A stretch of 64,000 nucleotides of DNA from contig JABDLS010000114.1 of NCBI GenBank assembly GCA_013002885.1, positions 1 through 64,000 of the forward strand, read 5' to 3'. Source of the DNA: Gemmatimonadota bacterium (lineage in GTDB: Bacteria > Gemmatimonadota > Gemmatimonadetes > Longimicrobiales > Gaopeijiaceae). Of this stretch, positions 26,322 to 34,847 are shown one piece after another. Both the position numbers and the translations under genes were made by a program. Position 1 is the stretch's first letter. Each line of letters begins with the position of its first letter. A model generated the notes under the pieces. That model had not been told where the DNA came from and did not search any database. It saw nothing but the letters and a program-made list of their open reading frames with translations.

Positions 26322-28160
26322 CTACCCCACCGGGCGTTCGGCCCTCCCCTCCCGCTGCCTCTCCAGTACGACACCCGGCAGCGCGTCCGTAGCCTCACCG
26401 CCATCGACTACGAAGCGGCCGTTGACCAACACCCATGTCATCCCCTTCTGGAAGACGTACGGGTCGAGGTACGTGGCGTCGCTCCGTACCGTCTCGGGGT
26501 CGAAGACCACGATGTCGGCCTTCTGACCCACCGCGATTCTCCCTCGATCCCGCAGGCCGAGGATCTGCGCCGACAGGCCGGTCATCGAACGGATGGCATG
26601 GGGAAGGGTGATGGTCCCGCGCTCGAACACGAACTCGCGGAGAAGCCGACCCGACGTCCCGTATTGGCCGGGGTGCGTCGAGGGACTGGATCGGTCACCG
26701 GTATCGGCCATGCGGTCCAGGGCGACGGCCGTGTAGTCCTGGGTCATCCACTCTTCGATGTCGACCATACCGACGGCCTTGGCCATCCAGAGGACCCCGC
26801 CGGGTTGATCAAGACCGTTCATCTGGAGCCAGATGACGGTATCGAAGACGCTCTCTCCCCGCTCCTCGGCCACCTCGGCCAGGCTCTTACCAATGTGGGC
26901 TGGGTCGGTGAAGTCGACGATGATGAGGTTCTCGGCCCCACCCTGGCGAATGATCTCGTACTCCGAGTCGACTCGGATCCGTTCTCGTGTGTCGGAATCC
27001 CGGAGCCGCGCTTGGAGGTTGTCCAGCATGCCCGTGTAGTCCACCGGTGGAAAGTCGTCGGCGGCGCTCTGTCCCGGCACTTCGCCACGGATCAGCGCCC
27101 ATCTCGGCACGAGGGTCACGTAGGCGGAATAGCCGTCGTAGGAGTGCATGTTCAGATAGACCTGGTGACCTTCTTCCCACGCCTTGTCGAGCATCTGGGT
27201 GGTGGCCTTGCTCACTCCCCACTCCCTGGGGCCCTTGGGATGAATGTGGTCGATCATTACGGGCACACCGGCGGCTTTCGCCACGTCGAGGAGTTCGACG
27301 ATGGCGTCCAGCCAGGTGACGTGACGCTGCATCGGGTGATCCATGTGCGTAGGTAGGAGCCACTTGGAATACCGCCCCTGGCTTCTCATGTGTGCCATGA
27401 AGAACCCACCGTACGGCGCCACCTCCTTGGCCAACTCCTGAACCTCCCGCTCGGAGCTGTAGCGCATGGGCGTGTACTCGAGGCCCGTGCTCATCCCGAA
27501 GGCTCCGTCCTCCATCCCCTGCCGGACGAGAGCGCGCATGCGCTCCAACTCGTCACCCGTTGCGTGGCGCATGACTTCATCGGGTTCGGTGCCCATAGCC
27601 AGCTCTCTGACCTGCCCGTGCCCCACCATGGGGACGAGGTTCAGAGCGTGGCCCAGCGCCTCCAGTGAATCGCGCTGGACGGAGAGAGGCCAGATGCCCG
27701 GGAAGCCGTCGGCGTTGATGACAGCCGTCGTGAAGCCCTGAAGCGTATAGTTCGGGACCCGGTTGTACCCATCGAGGATGCCCGGACCCAGACCCCCTTC
27801 GATGTGCTCATGCAGACCGATGAAGCCGGGAGTGACGTACTGGCCTCCGGCGTCCAGCACCCGGGTGGCGGTGGACCCGTCGAGTTGGCCGAGCGCCACG
27901 ATCTCGTTGCCCCTGATGCCGACATCGGCGTAGAAGAACGGATTCCCGGACCCGTCGAGCACCCGACCGTTCACGATGAGGACGTCGTAGTCCTGGGCGG
28001 CGGCCGGCGCCGCGCCTACGAGCACCAGGAACGCCACCGCCAGGCCCGGCGCGACGGAGACCGTTCGACGGATTCGAGGACGCGGCGAGCGGCGGCGCCG
28101 GCGAAGTCGCAGCCGTGGCGTGGATGTGGCGTAGTCGCGAAGAGTGGGGGTGGTGTTCAT
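26322..28160 (-). CDS. Exported N-acyl-D-amino-acid deacylase (amidohydrolase)
   Basis: A 612-residue protein of the D-aminoacylase/dihydroorotase-like amidohydrolase family. An arginine-rich head and hydrophobic core (GLAVAFLVLVGAAPAAAQ) form an export signal. The metal site begins GFIGLHEHIEGG and continues with PVMIDHIHPKG. The C-terminal part contains the family motif SPSTHPGQYGTSGRLL and the closing strand GRIAVGQKADIVVFDPETV. It should remove an acyl group from N-acyl-D-amino acids in the periplasm. The start overlaps the stop of the S15-type hydrolase upstream (ATGA), making it the third gene of a coupled operon. Confidence 0.9.
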   Translation of the reverse strand: MNTTPTLRDYATSTPRLRLRRRRRSPRPRIRRTVSVAPGLAVAFLVLVGAAPAAAQDYDVLIVNGRVLDGSGNPFFYADVGIRGNEIVALGQLDGSTATRVLDAGGQYVTPGFIGLHEHIEGGLGPGILDGYNRVPNYTLQGFTTAVINADGFPGIWPLSVQRDSLEALGHALNLVPMVGHGQVRELAMGTEPDEVMRHATGDELERMRALVRQGMEDGAFGMSTGLEYTPMRYSSEREVQELAKEVAPYGGFFMAHMRSQGRYSKWLLPTHMDHPMQRHVTWLDAIVELLDVAKAAGVPVMIDHIHPKGPREWGVSKATTQMLDKAWEEGHQVYLNMHSYDGYSAYVTLVPRWALIRGEVPGQSAADDFPPVDYTGMLDNLQARLRDSDTRERIRVDSEYEIIRQGGAENLIIVDFTDPAHIGKSLAEVAEERGESVFDTVIWLQMNGLDQPGGVLWMAKAVGMVDIEEWMTQDYTAVALDRMADTGDRSSPSTHPGQYGTSGRLLREFVFERGTITLPHAIRSMTGLSAQILGLRDRGRIAVGQKADIVVFDPETVRSDATYLDPYVFQKGMTWVLVNGRFVVDGGEATDALPGVVLERQREGRAERPVG

Positions 28161-29959
28161 GCGGGTGGCACCAGGGGAAGAAGCAGATGCGAGGGCCGAA
28201 CCGAATCGTGGTAGATGGTCTGCTCCGCGGTTCGGAGCTCCGCATCCACCCCGAATTCGGCACCGGTGTTCGGGTTTCGGTCGAAGCGAGGGAAGTTGCT
28301 GCTCGAGACCTCGACGCGGATGCGATGACCCGGAAGGAAGACGTTGCTCGTGGCGAGGAGGTCGATGCGGAGTTCAACGGGTTGGCCGGGGGTCAGAAGC
28401 TCCGGCTTGGTCGACCCGTTTCGGTAGCGGGCCCGGAGGATGCCGTCCGTAAGGGTCCGCGCTGTGCCATCGGGGGCCACGTCGATGAGCTTCCCGGTGA
28501 AGTCGGTGTCCGGTGCCGACGACGAGACCCATAGTACGAGCTCGATGTACCCCGTCACCTCCATGGCTTCCTCGACGGGCTCGCTCGTGTAGACCACCAC
28601 GTCGGGCCGCGACTGCAGCGGGGTGGGATCGTACGGCGCCCTCGAGTAGCCGCTCATGGCGAAGGTGGGCACCGGATCGGCGGGGTCGTAGACGTAGGTG
28701 TCGGCCGGCTCTTGCCCCGGTTCACGCCACTCGAGACGCCCGTCTTCGGGATCGCTGCCAGCCTGCCCACCGCTGTGCAGATACAGGGGCGTCGGGACGG
28801 CTCGGTCGAGCGGCCATCCCGGTTCGTCGCGCCATTCGTTCGTTCCCATGACGAACAACCGGACCGGGCCAAAATCCATCACCGACGAGTCACCTCCTCG
28901 CAGCCAGTGCTCGAACCAGCGATCCAGCAGCCCGGCGTAATCCATGCCGGCCTCCGGTCCGAAGTCGACCCCACCGATGCTTCGGCTTTCCAATGTGGGG
29001 CTGGAGTGGGTCCAGGGACCGATGATGATTCGCTGCCCGTTGCGTGCCTCGTCGGTGGCGCCACGCTCCGCGATCCCGCGGTAGTTGCCCAGGGTTCCCC
29101 TGAGCAGGGTGTCGTACCAGCCCGTGGTGTGGAGCGCAGGGACCTCGAAGCGGTCGTGGCGAAGGCCTACGTCGTACGTGGACCAGAAGTCGTCGTAGCT
29201 GGGGTGCTCCAGCATCAGCGAGTAGCCAGGAGCCAGCTCATCGAGGTCCATGACGTCAAGCGACAATAGCGGGACATGCCAGAGCCACTCGTCGCGGAGA
29301 CGGGTGCGCTCCTCGTCGGACAGTCCGATTGGGCCATCACGCTCCTCGTACGAAGCCCCCGCCCTTCGACGTCGGACATCGGCGGCTTGTCCCAGATTCC
29401 ATCCCAGCCCATCGGACAGGTAGAACGCGCCGCCCTGGAAGACCATGTCGTAGCGCCTCGTGTAGGACGAATGAGGAGCGATGGCGACGAGGCTGGGGGG
29501 TGCCAATCCGGCGGCTGTCAGTTGGGTCGTGGCCAGGTAGCTCCCACCCCACATCCCGACCTCACCGTTCACCCCGGGGAGCGACGCTACCCACTCCACG
29601 GTATCGTAGCCGTCCTCCGCCTCATCGTGGGGTACGGCTACGCCTTCGGAGGCGTAGCGGCCCCGGGTGTCCTGGACGACCACCACGTACCCCTTCGAAG
29701 CCCACTCGCGGAAGCCGTCCGGTGATTCACCGGCATTCTTGGAGTAGGGCGTCCGTCGCAGCATCGCCGGGAAGGAGCCCGCCGCGTCGGGCCGGTAGAC
29801 ATCGGCTCGAAGGACGACGCCGTCGCGCATCTCAGCGGGCACGTTCTTCTCGACGATGACCGAATACGGCGCGTCGACGGTCGCGTTTCCGCATGCCGTG
29901 ATCATGACACCGAGCAAGGTGCCGAGGATCAGGCGGGCGCCCAGCGGAGGCCGGTTCAT
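28157..29959 (-). CDS. CocE/NonD (X-Pro dipeptidyl-peptidase S15) family lipoprotein hydrolase
   Basis: A 600-residue protein. The signal ends in lipobox ITAC with Cys23, so it is probably anchored to a membrane. The alpha/beta-hydrolase domain has the nucleophile Ser140 in MWGGSYLATTQ, and the C-terminal half is the jelly-roll domain of the S15 class (IRVEVSSSNFPRFDRNPNTG). The family includes X-Pro dipeptidyl peptidases, cocaine esterase and glutaryl-7-ACA acylases, so the substrate may be a peptide, ester or amide. It overlaps both the P1 peptidase upstream and the deacylase downstream by four bases. Confidence 0.9.
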   Translation of the reverse strand: MNRPPLGARLILGTLLGVMITACGNATVDAPYSVIVEKNVPAEMRDGVVLRADVYRPDAAGSFPAMLRRTPYSKNAGESPDGFREWASKGYVVVVQDTRGRYASEGVAVPHDEAEDGYDTVEWVASLPGVNGEVGMWGGSYLATTQLTAAGLAPPSLVAIAPHSSYTRRYDMVFQGGAFYLSDGLGWNLGQAADVRRRRAGASYEERDGPIGLSDEERTRLRDEWLWHVPLLSLDVMDLDELAPGYSLMLEHPSYDDFWSTYDVGLRHDRFEVPALHTTGWYDTLLRGTLGNYRGIAERGATDEARNGQRIIIGPWTHSSPTLESRSIGGVDFGPEAGMDYAGLLDRWFEHWLRGGDSSVMDFGPVRLFVMGTNEWRDEPGWPLDRAVPTPLYLHSGGQAGSDPEDGRLEWREPGQEPADTYVYDPADPVPTFAMSGYSRAPYDPTPLQSRPDVVVYTSEPVEEAMEVTGYIELVLWVSSSAPDTDFTGKLIDVAPDGTARTLTDGILRARYRNGSTKPELLTPGQPVELRIDLLATSNVFLPGHRIRVEVSSSNFPRFDRNPNTGAEFGVDAELRTAEQTIYHDSVRPSHLLLPLVPPA

Positions 29960-31209
29960 CTCCTGAGCCGGTTGTAGCTCCGGAGGATCTCGCGAAGGCG
30001 GTCGTGGGGCAGACGATGGACGGTCACATCGTCCGCACCGGTCATCGTCTCCGCCGCCACCATGGCGTTGACCACGGCTTCTTCGGTGGCCTGGACCGTG
30101 GCCGAGAAGATGGGGTTCAAGCGCTCGTTGGCGAGGACCTCTAGGCCAGCCACCGCCGCACGCTCCCGAGCCGCTCCACGGTTGGCCGTCGAGAAGGCCA
30201 TGAAGATGTCGCCCGAGCCATTGCCCGAGGTGCTGCCGTTCCGCCCGAGACCGAGGGAGACACGTGTGGCGATGCGCTCGAGCTGATGCGGAAGGACCGG
30301 TGCGTCCGTGGCCACCACAACGATGATGGACCCCTCGCGATCGGCGCGGTCGTCGGCCTCGACGGGAGAACCGTTCGGCCCCGGTCGTTCGGGGAGAAGG
30401 TCCGGGATCTCGGTCCCGACAGGGACACCTGCGACACGGAGCTGCTCTCTACTTCCGTAGTTGCACTGCACGAGGACGCCTACGGTGTAGGTCGCATCGT
30501 CCACGGCGATGACACGCGACGACGTCCCGATCCCGCCCTTGAAGCGATGACAGATCATTCCCGTGCCGCCACCGACATTCCCCTCGTCCACGGACCCGCC
30601 GGTGGCCCCGTCCATGGCCAACAGGGCGTCCTCCACCGTCACGTGCTGACCGAGGATGTCGTTCAGCGTACCGTCCCACGTCTCTGCAACCACGGGCAGC
30701 GATGCCAGCCAGGGTGGATAGCCGACGCCGTCCCAGTCACCGCTCCGCGTGACTCCCCACCGCACGACGGCGTGGTGCACGATACCGACGTTGAGGGTGT
30801 TGGTGATCATGACCGGCCCTTCCAGCAGACCTGAGTCCTCGACCCACGTCGTGCCCGTCATCTCGCCGTCTCCGTTTAGGGAGAACCACGCGGCGAAGAC
30901 CGGATCCGGTGTCTCGTTGCCCCTGGGCCAAACGGCGGTCACGCCCGTTCGCACCGGGCCCTGACCCACGACTCTCGGACCGCTTCCCCGGACCAGGGAG
31001 ACGTGCCCGACCTCGACTCCGGCTACGTCGGTGATTGCGTTGAAAGGTCCGGGTGATCCCTCGAAGGGGACGCCGAGATCGCGAGCGCGAGGGGCCTGGG
31101 CGTCGACAGGTGTCACAACGAGGAAGGCGACCAAGGCCGTCGCGACCGCCGCTGGCACGCCCGTGGTCGAGAGCCTGCGTGGGCCGTTCTGGGGCAGATG
31201 TGTACGCAT
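29956..31209 (-). CDS. P1 family (DmpA/BapA-type) aminopeptidase
   Basis: A 417-residue exported protein with a signal peptide ending near TPVDAQA. The family makes a precursor that cuts itself before the nucleophile; here Ser294 in REGSIIVVVATDAPVLPHQL fits the start of the small subunit. Other family marks are RTGVTAVWPRG, NTLNVGIVHHAV and GSGDIFMAFSTAN. Relatives cleave N-terminal D-amino acids (DmpA) or beta-amino acids (BapA). The ATG at 31209 precedes the signal; a TTG at 31245 is the alternative. It is the first gene of the operon with the S15 hydrolase and the D-acylase. Confidence 0.92.
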   Translation of the reverse strand: MRTHLPQNGPRRLSTTGVPAAVATALVAFLVVTPVDAQAPRARDLGVPFEGSPGPFNAITDVAGVEVGHVSLVRGSGPRVVGQGPVRTGVTAVWPRGNETPDPVFAAWFSLNGDGEMTGTTWVEDSGLLEGPVMITNTLNVGIVHHAVVRWGVTRSGDWDGVGYPPWLASLPVVAETWDGTLNDILGQHVTVEDALLAMDGATGGSVDEGNVGGGTGMICHRFKGGIGTSSRVIAVDDATYTVGVLVQCNYGSREQLRVAGVPVGTEIPDLLPERPGPNGSPVEADDRADREGSIIVVVATDAPVLPHQLERIATRVSLGLGRNGSTSGNGSGDIFMAFSTANRGAARERAAVAGLEVLANERLNPIFSATVQATEEAVVNAMVAAETMTGADDVTVHRLPHDRLREILRSYNRLRR

Positions 31210-31346
31210 GAGGGGGAAACGACCCTCCGGCGCGCTCCCCGGCAAGGGGGACGGTGCGCCACGCGCTTCGGGCCCGTATCGTACCCTTCGATGGCGGCCC
31301 GGCGCTTGGGCCGTACGCTGACCGACCCGCTGCAGGAGGGGCCCAC

Positions 31347-32423
31347 ATGTCGACCCGAAGAGACTTCATCCGAACGACGGCCCAGGGCCTCGCCGGCCTC
31401 GGCGCCGCCGCAGCCCTCCCCGAGGTGGCTTCCGCGGAAGTCGTCGTCGGAGCGGCTCGGGTGGCGGGCTTTCCCAAGGGGTCGGGCTTCGTAGGGTCCA
31501 CGAGCGTGGCCACCGGGACGGGGCTCTTCTACGACCCTGCCTGCCTGGAGCATGTGGTTCCGCCTGCCAGCAGCGGAGCACCCAGACCGGAGATCGCCGA
31601 GCGGCTTGTCCGCATCATGGAGGTCCTGAACGAGCGGGGGCTCGTCGATGAGATGCACTCGGTGGCACCTCTCGATGACCCCATGCCTCACATCCAGCGG
31701 CATCACACACCGGAGCACGTGGCGGGCATCCGTCAGATTCCGGTGACGGGTCCCCTGGCCGAACTCGCCGTCGCCGGTGCCCTCGGCTCCGTGGATGCCG
31801 TCGCACGCGGCGACGTGCGAAACGCCTTTTGCGCCGTCCGTCCTCCGGGGCACCACGCCAACAACACCGGCGCGGAAGAGGGCTTTTGCTACTACAGCAA
31901 CGCCGCAATCACCGCCCGCTACGCACAACGGGCATGGGGCTACGAGAAGGTCCTCATCATCGACTGGGACTACCATCACGGGAACGCCACGCAGAACGCT
32001 TTCTTCGACGACCCCTCGGTGCTCTTCTACTCGACCCACGACTGGGAGGCGTATCCGGGAACGGGTGACCCCAGCCTGGTCGGCGAAGGCGATGGTCACG
32101 GGACGAACATCAACGTCCATCTCGACTGTGGGAGTCGCGACATCGACATGCTGCGGGTCTGGGACGACGCCCTCGACCCCGCCGTGGCAGCGTTCGACCC
32201 GGACCTGGTCATCGTGTCGGCGGGCTTCGACAGTCGTCAGGACGACCTGCTGGGCTGTTTCGATGTCACCGACGACGCCTTCCGCCGGATGTCCCGACGG
32301 GCCATGGCGTACGCCGACTCGTGCTGCGAGGGTCGGCTGGTGTCGCTACTGGAGGGTGGCTACAACGTCGAGGGGCTGGCGATGGCGACGGCCGCCCACG
32401 TGGAGACGCTCCTGGGGGGTTGA
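31347..32423 (+). CDS. Histone-deacetylase-family amidohydrolase with Tat signal
   Basis: A 358-residue protein. The N-terminus STRRDFIRTTAQGLAGLGAA is a twin-arginine signal. The arginase/deacetylase fold retains the full active site: RPPGHH (His169/His170), Zn ligands Asp208 and His210 in IDWDYHHG and Asp295 in SAGFDS, and the catalytic tyrosine 339 in EGGYN. Bacterial members deacetylate small molecules such as polyamines or acetoin-related compounds. The Tat signal is unusual and suggests a periplasmic substrate. GGAGGGG lies 7 bases before the ATG. It is divergent from the P1/S15/deacylase operon. Confidence 0.88.
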   Translation: MSTRRDFIRTTAQGLAGLGAAAALPEVASAEVVVGAARVAGFPKGSGFVGSTSVATGTGLFYDPACLEHVVPPASSGAPRPEIAERLVRIMEVLNERGLVDEMHSVAPLDDPMPHIQRHHTPEHVAGIRQIPVTGPLAELAVAGALGSVDAVARGDVRNAFCAVRPPGHHANNTGAEEGFCYYSNAAITARYAQRAWGYEKVLIIDWDYHHGNATQNAFFDDPSVLFYSTHDWEAYPGTGDPSLVGEGDGHGTNINVHLDCGSRDIDMLRVWDDALDPAVAAFDPDLVIVSAGFDSRQDDLLGCFDVTDDAFRRMSRRAMAYADSCCEGRLVSLLEGGYNVEGLAMATAAHVETLLGG

Positions 32424-32452
32424 AGCGCCCTCACACGCGGGGGCCGCCGGTC

Positions 32453-32866
32453 CTACCGTCCCGGACGTAGATGCCCCCGACTCACCTCGGGGCGCATGGT
32501 CACGATCGTACGCCGATCGGGGTTGAGGGCCTGCGAGCGAAGCCCGAGGCGGGTCCGTCCGCCGAGATCGTCCCTGGGTACGAGGCGGAACACCGTCACC
32601 GCCCCGTAGGAGCAGGGCACGACGATGTCGATGTCTTCGTCTGGTTCGAGACTCCCGAGGGAGACTTCCTGCGCCCCGGCTCGCACGCCTGCTTCGATGG
32701 TCTCATCGTAAGCGCTCTCGATGCGGAGGTCGCACAAGGCTGTGCCATCGTCCGCTCCTGAGCGCAGATCGCCGAGATCCACCGAGCGGGCCCCCGGCGC
32801 GCACGCGGCAAACACGATGGGCATCAGCGCCACGAGAAGCAGCCGTGTCAGAGTGCATTTGTCCAT
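32453..32866 (-). CDS. Small putative lipoprotein
   Basis: A 137-residue protein with a hydrophobic signal (LTRLLLVALMPIVFAAC) ending at a likely lipid-attachment cysteine; Phe at -3 makes the lipobox non-ideal. The mature part has two further cysteines (CDLRIESAY and VPCSYG) that could form a disulphide, and a probable small beta-sandwich. I do not recognise the family. Two adjacent ATGs exist (32869 and 32866); the second gives better spacing from the AGGGGGG ribosome-binding site. Confidence 0.65.
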   Translation of the reverse strand: MDKCTLTRLLLVALMPIVFAACAPGARSVDLGDLRSGADDGTALCDLRIESAYDETIEAGVRAGAQEVSLGSLEPDEDIDIVVPCSYGAVTVFRLVPRDDLGGRTRLGLRSQALNPDRRTIVTMRPEVSRGHLRPGR

Positions 32867-32935
32867 CATGTCCCCCCCTGTGAGTCCTTCTTCCACCAAC
32901 CCTGGGGAGCAAGGGAAGGGCCAAGTGACGCGAAG

Positions 32936-32965
32936 AACATAAACCAATGTCACCAAATGCTTTAA
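32936..32965 (-). promoter_or_regulatory. Possible promoter for the small lipoprotein
   Basis: On the minus strand TTAAAG (32965-32960) and TATGTT (32941-32936) are separated by 18 bases in the only AT-rich patch of this spacer. Transcription would start near 32929, some 60 bases before the chosen ATG. The match to consensus is modest. Confidence 0.3.
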
Positions 32966-33032
32966 GTGCGCAAAGGGCCGCGCCGGGGGTATGAGTCAGG
33001 ATGGCCACATCGGACAATGTGACCGCCTGGAG

Positions 33033-33070
33033 CCGGTCAGGCCGACTCGATCCGGTCAGGCCGACTCGAT
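33033..33070. repeat. 19-bp perfect tandem repeat, two copies
   Basis: CCGGTCAGGCCGACTCGAT occurs twice head to tail (33033-33051 and 33052-33070) in the 283-base spacer between the end of glpD and the start of the small lipoprotein gene. The unit contains no stop of either gene and is followed by further GGTCGG/GACCGG motifs around 33091-33105. It may be a regulator-binding array or simple replication slippage. Confidence 0.6.
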
Positions 33071-33152
33071 CGGCCAAAGCACGACCCGTCCGGTCGGACC
33101 GGACCAGGCGGCGCCGAAAGCGGGTCGCGACACTCAGCTTCGGAGGTCCCCT

Positions 33153-34736
33153 TCAGCGTCCGGGAGGAGGCCAGACGTACCCGGCCGCAACAGACTCGAA
33201 GTCGGCGACCTGCGCATCGATCCACACCCCATCGTGACCCAATTCGGCGGCCATCAGCTCGGCAACGGCTCGCGCTGCGTCTCTCGAGCCTCGAGCATCG
33301 AAGATCAGAGAGCGGCTCCGACGCGAGAGGATGTCGTCGACGGTGCGGGCCATCTCTTCGCGACATCCCCACAGGACCTCGGCCCGGGTCAACTCCAACC
33401 CAGGATGGACCGGCACCTCGAGGGTGGCGTCATCGGACATGAGCTCCCGAAGCCTCACCGCGTCAGAGCCGTATACCTCGAGGCGCCCGAAATCGTCAGC
33501 GTGCTGATGGTACCCGTAAATACGGAGTTCCTTGGTCACGCACTCCTCGATCTCGAGGTCACCCAACGTCTGGGCCGCGTCGACGACATCCTCGGCCATC
33601 TTCCGATACGTCGTCCACTTGCCCCCGGCGATGGTGAGCAGCCCCGAATCGCTCACCCTTATGGCGTGCTCCCGCGAGATCTCCGCGGTGTCGTCGGCCT
33701 CGGCCTCGGCCACCAGGGGTCGGATACCGACGAAGACGCTCTTCACGTCGGCAGGCTCTGGATCGTGGGTGAGATACCTCGCGGTGTGCTCCAGGAGGAA
33801 CTCGACTTCTTCATCCAGAGGTCGTGGCTCCAGATCGACGTCCTCGATGGGCGTGTCAGTCGTGCCCACCAGAACACGGTCGTGCCATGGAATGGCGAAA
33901 AGGACCCGGTCGTCGTCGGTCTTGGGCACCATGATGGCGGACGAGCCGGGCAGGAACTCCCGATTCAGGACGATGTGCACGCCCTGACTCGGGCGGATGA
34001 TGTCCTGGGCATCCGGTTCGTCCATGCGCCGTACGGCATCGGTGAAGGCTCCTGTGGCGTTCACCACCACACGTCCGCGAACGACGTGATCCTCGCCGGT
34101 CTCATCGTCGCGGATCTCCACGCCGTCGATGAAACCGTCGTCGCCTTTGGTCACGCCGGTCACCGGGCAGTAGTTCAGGAGCGTCGCCCCCTGCTCCGCC
34201 GCAGTCATGGCCAGGTGGATGAGGAGGCGGGCATCGTCGAATTGACCGTCATGGTAGACGACCCCTCCCCGGAGTCCATCGGTCTCTATGGTGGGCAGCG
34301 CTTCCACGGTTTCTTCCACCGACAGGTTCTTCGACTGGCCGAAGCCGAAGCGACCGGCCAGGACGTCGTAGACCCGCATCCCGATACCGTAGAAAGGAGC
34401 TTCCCACCACTTGTAGTTCGGCACGACGAAGGGCAGATCGGTCACCAGGTGGGGGGCGTTTCGGTGAAGAATCCCCCTCTCCTTCAACGCTTCCATGACC
34501 AACGGGACGTTGCCCTGCTGCAGGTATCGAACGCCGCCGTGGACGAGCTTGGTGGAGCGGCTCGACGTCCCCTTCCCGAAATCGCTCTGCTCGAACAGGA
34601 TCACGTCGTGGCCGCGAGACGCGGCGTCGAGGGCGACGCCGACACCGGTGGCGCCGCCACCCACCACGATCATGTCCCACGGCTCGTCGCCGTCGGCCCG
34701 GTCGGTGAGGCGGCGGATCATCTCAGAGCGTTTCAT
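33153..34736 (-). CDS. glpD: Aerobic glycerol-3-phosphate dehydrogenase
   Basis: A 527-residue FAD enzyme that oxidises glycerol 3-phosphate to dihydroxyacetone phosphate and passes electrons to the quinone pool at the inner face of the membrane. The FAD-binding dinucleotide fold IVVGGGATGVGVALDAASRG is at residues 23-42. Family blocks TSSRSTKLVHGGVRYL, VGTTDTPIED and TIAGGKWTTYRKMAEDV follow, and the last 130 residues form the C-terminal GlpD/GlpA domain. The length is normal. No glycerol kinase or transporter gene adjoins it here. The start lacks a strong ribosome-binding site, but conservation from the first 20 residues supports it. Confidence 0.93.
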   Translation of the reverse strand: MKRSEMIRRLTDRADGDEPWDMIVVGGGATGVGVALDAASRGHDVILFEQSDFGKGTSSRSTKLVHGGVRYLQQGNVPLVMEALKERGILHRNAPHLVTDLPFVVPNYKWWEAPFYGIGMRVYDVLAGRFGFGQSKNLSVEETVEALPTIETDGLRGGVVYHDGQFDDARLLIHLAMTAAEQGATLLNYCPVTGVTKGDDGFIDGVEIRDDETGEDHVVRGRVVVNATGAFTDAVRRMDEPDAQDIIRPSQGVHIVLNREFLPGSSAIMVPKTDDDRVLFAIPWHDRVLVGTTDTPIEDVDLEPRPLDEEVEFLLEHTARYLTHDPEPADVKSVFVGIRPLVAEAEADDTAEISREHAIRVSDSGLLTIAGGKWTTYRKMAEDVVDAAQTLGDLEIEECVTKELRIYGYHQHADDFGRLEVYGSDAVRLRELMSDDATLEVPVHPGLELTRAEVLWGCREEMARTVDDILSRRSRSLIFDARGSRDAARAVAELMAAELGHDGVWIDAQVADFESVAAGYVWPPPGR

Positions 34737-34847
34737 GGCACATTCATGGGTCGGGGGTCAGGTCGCCGCGGCAGTGGCCCCGAAGGTACGACGGGCCCGG
34801 AGGGTGACCAACGCCCCCCGGGCTCGAACGCTCAGCGCGGTGCGCTC

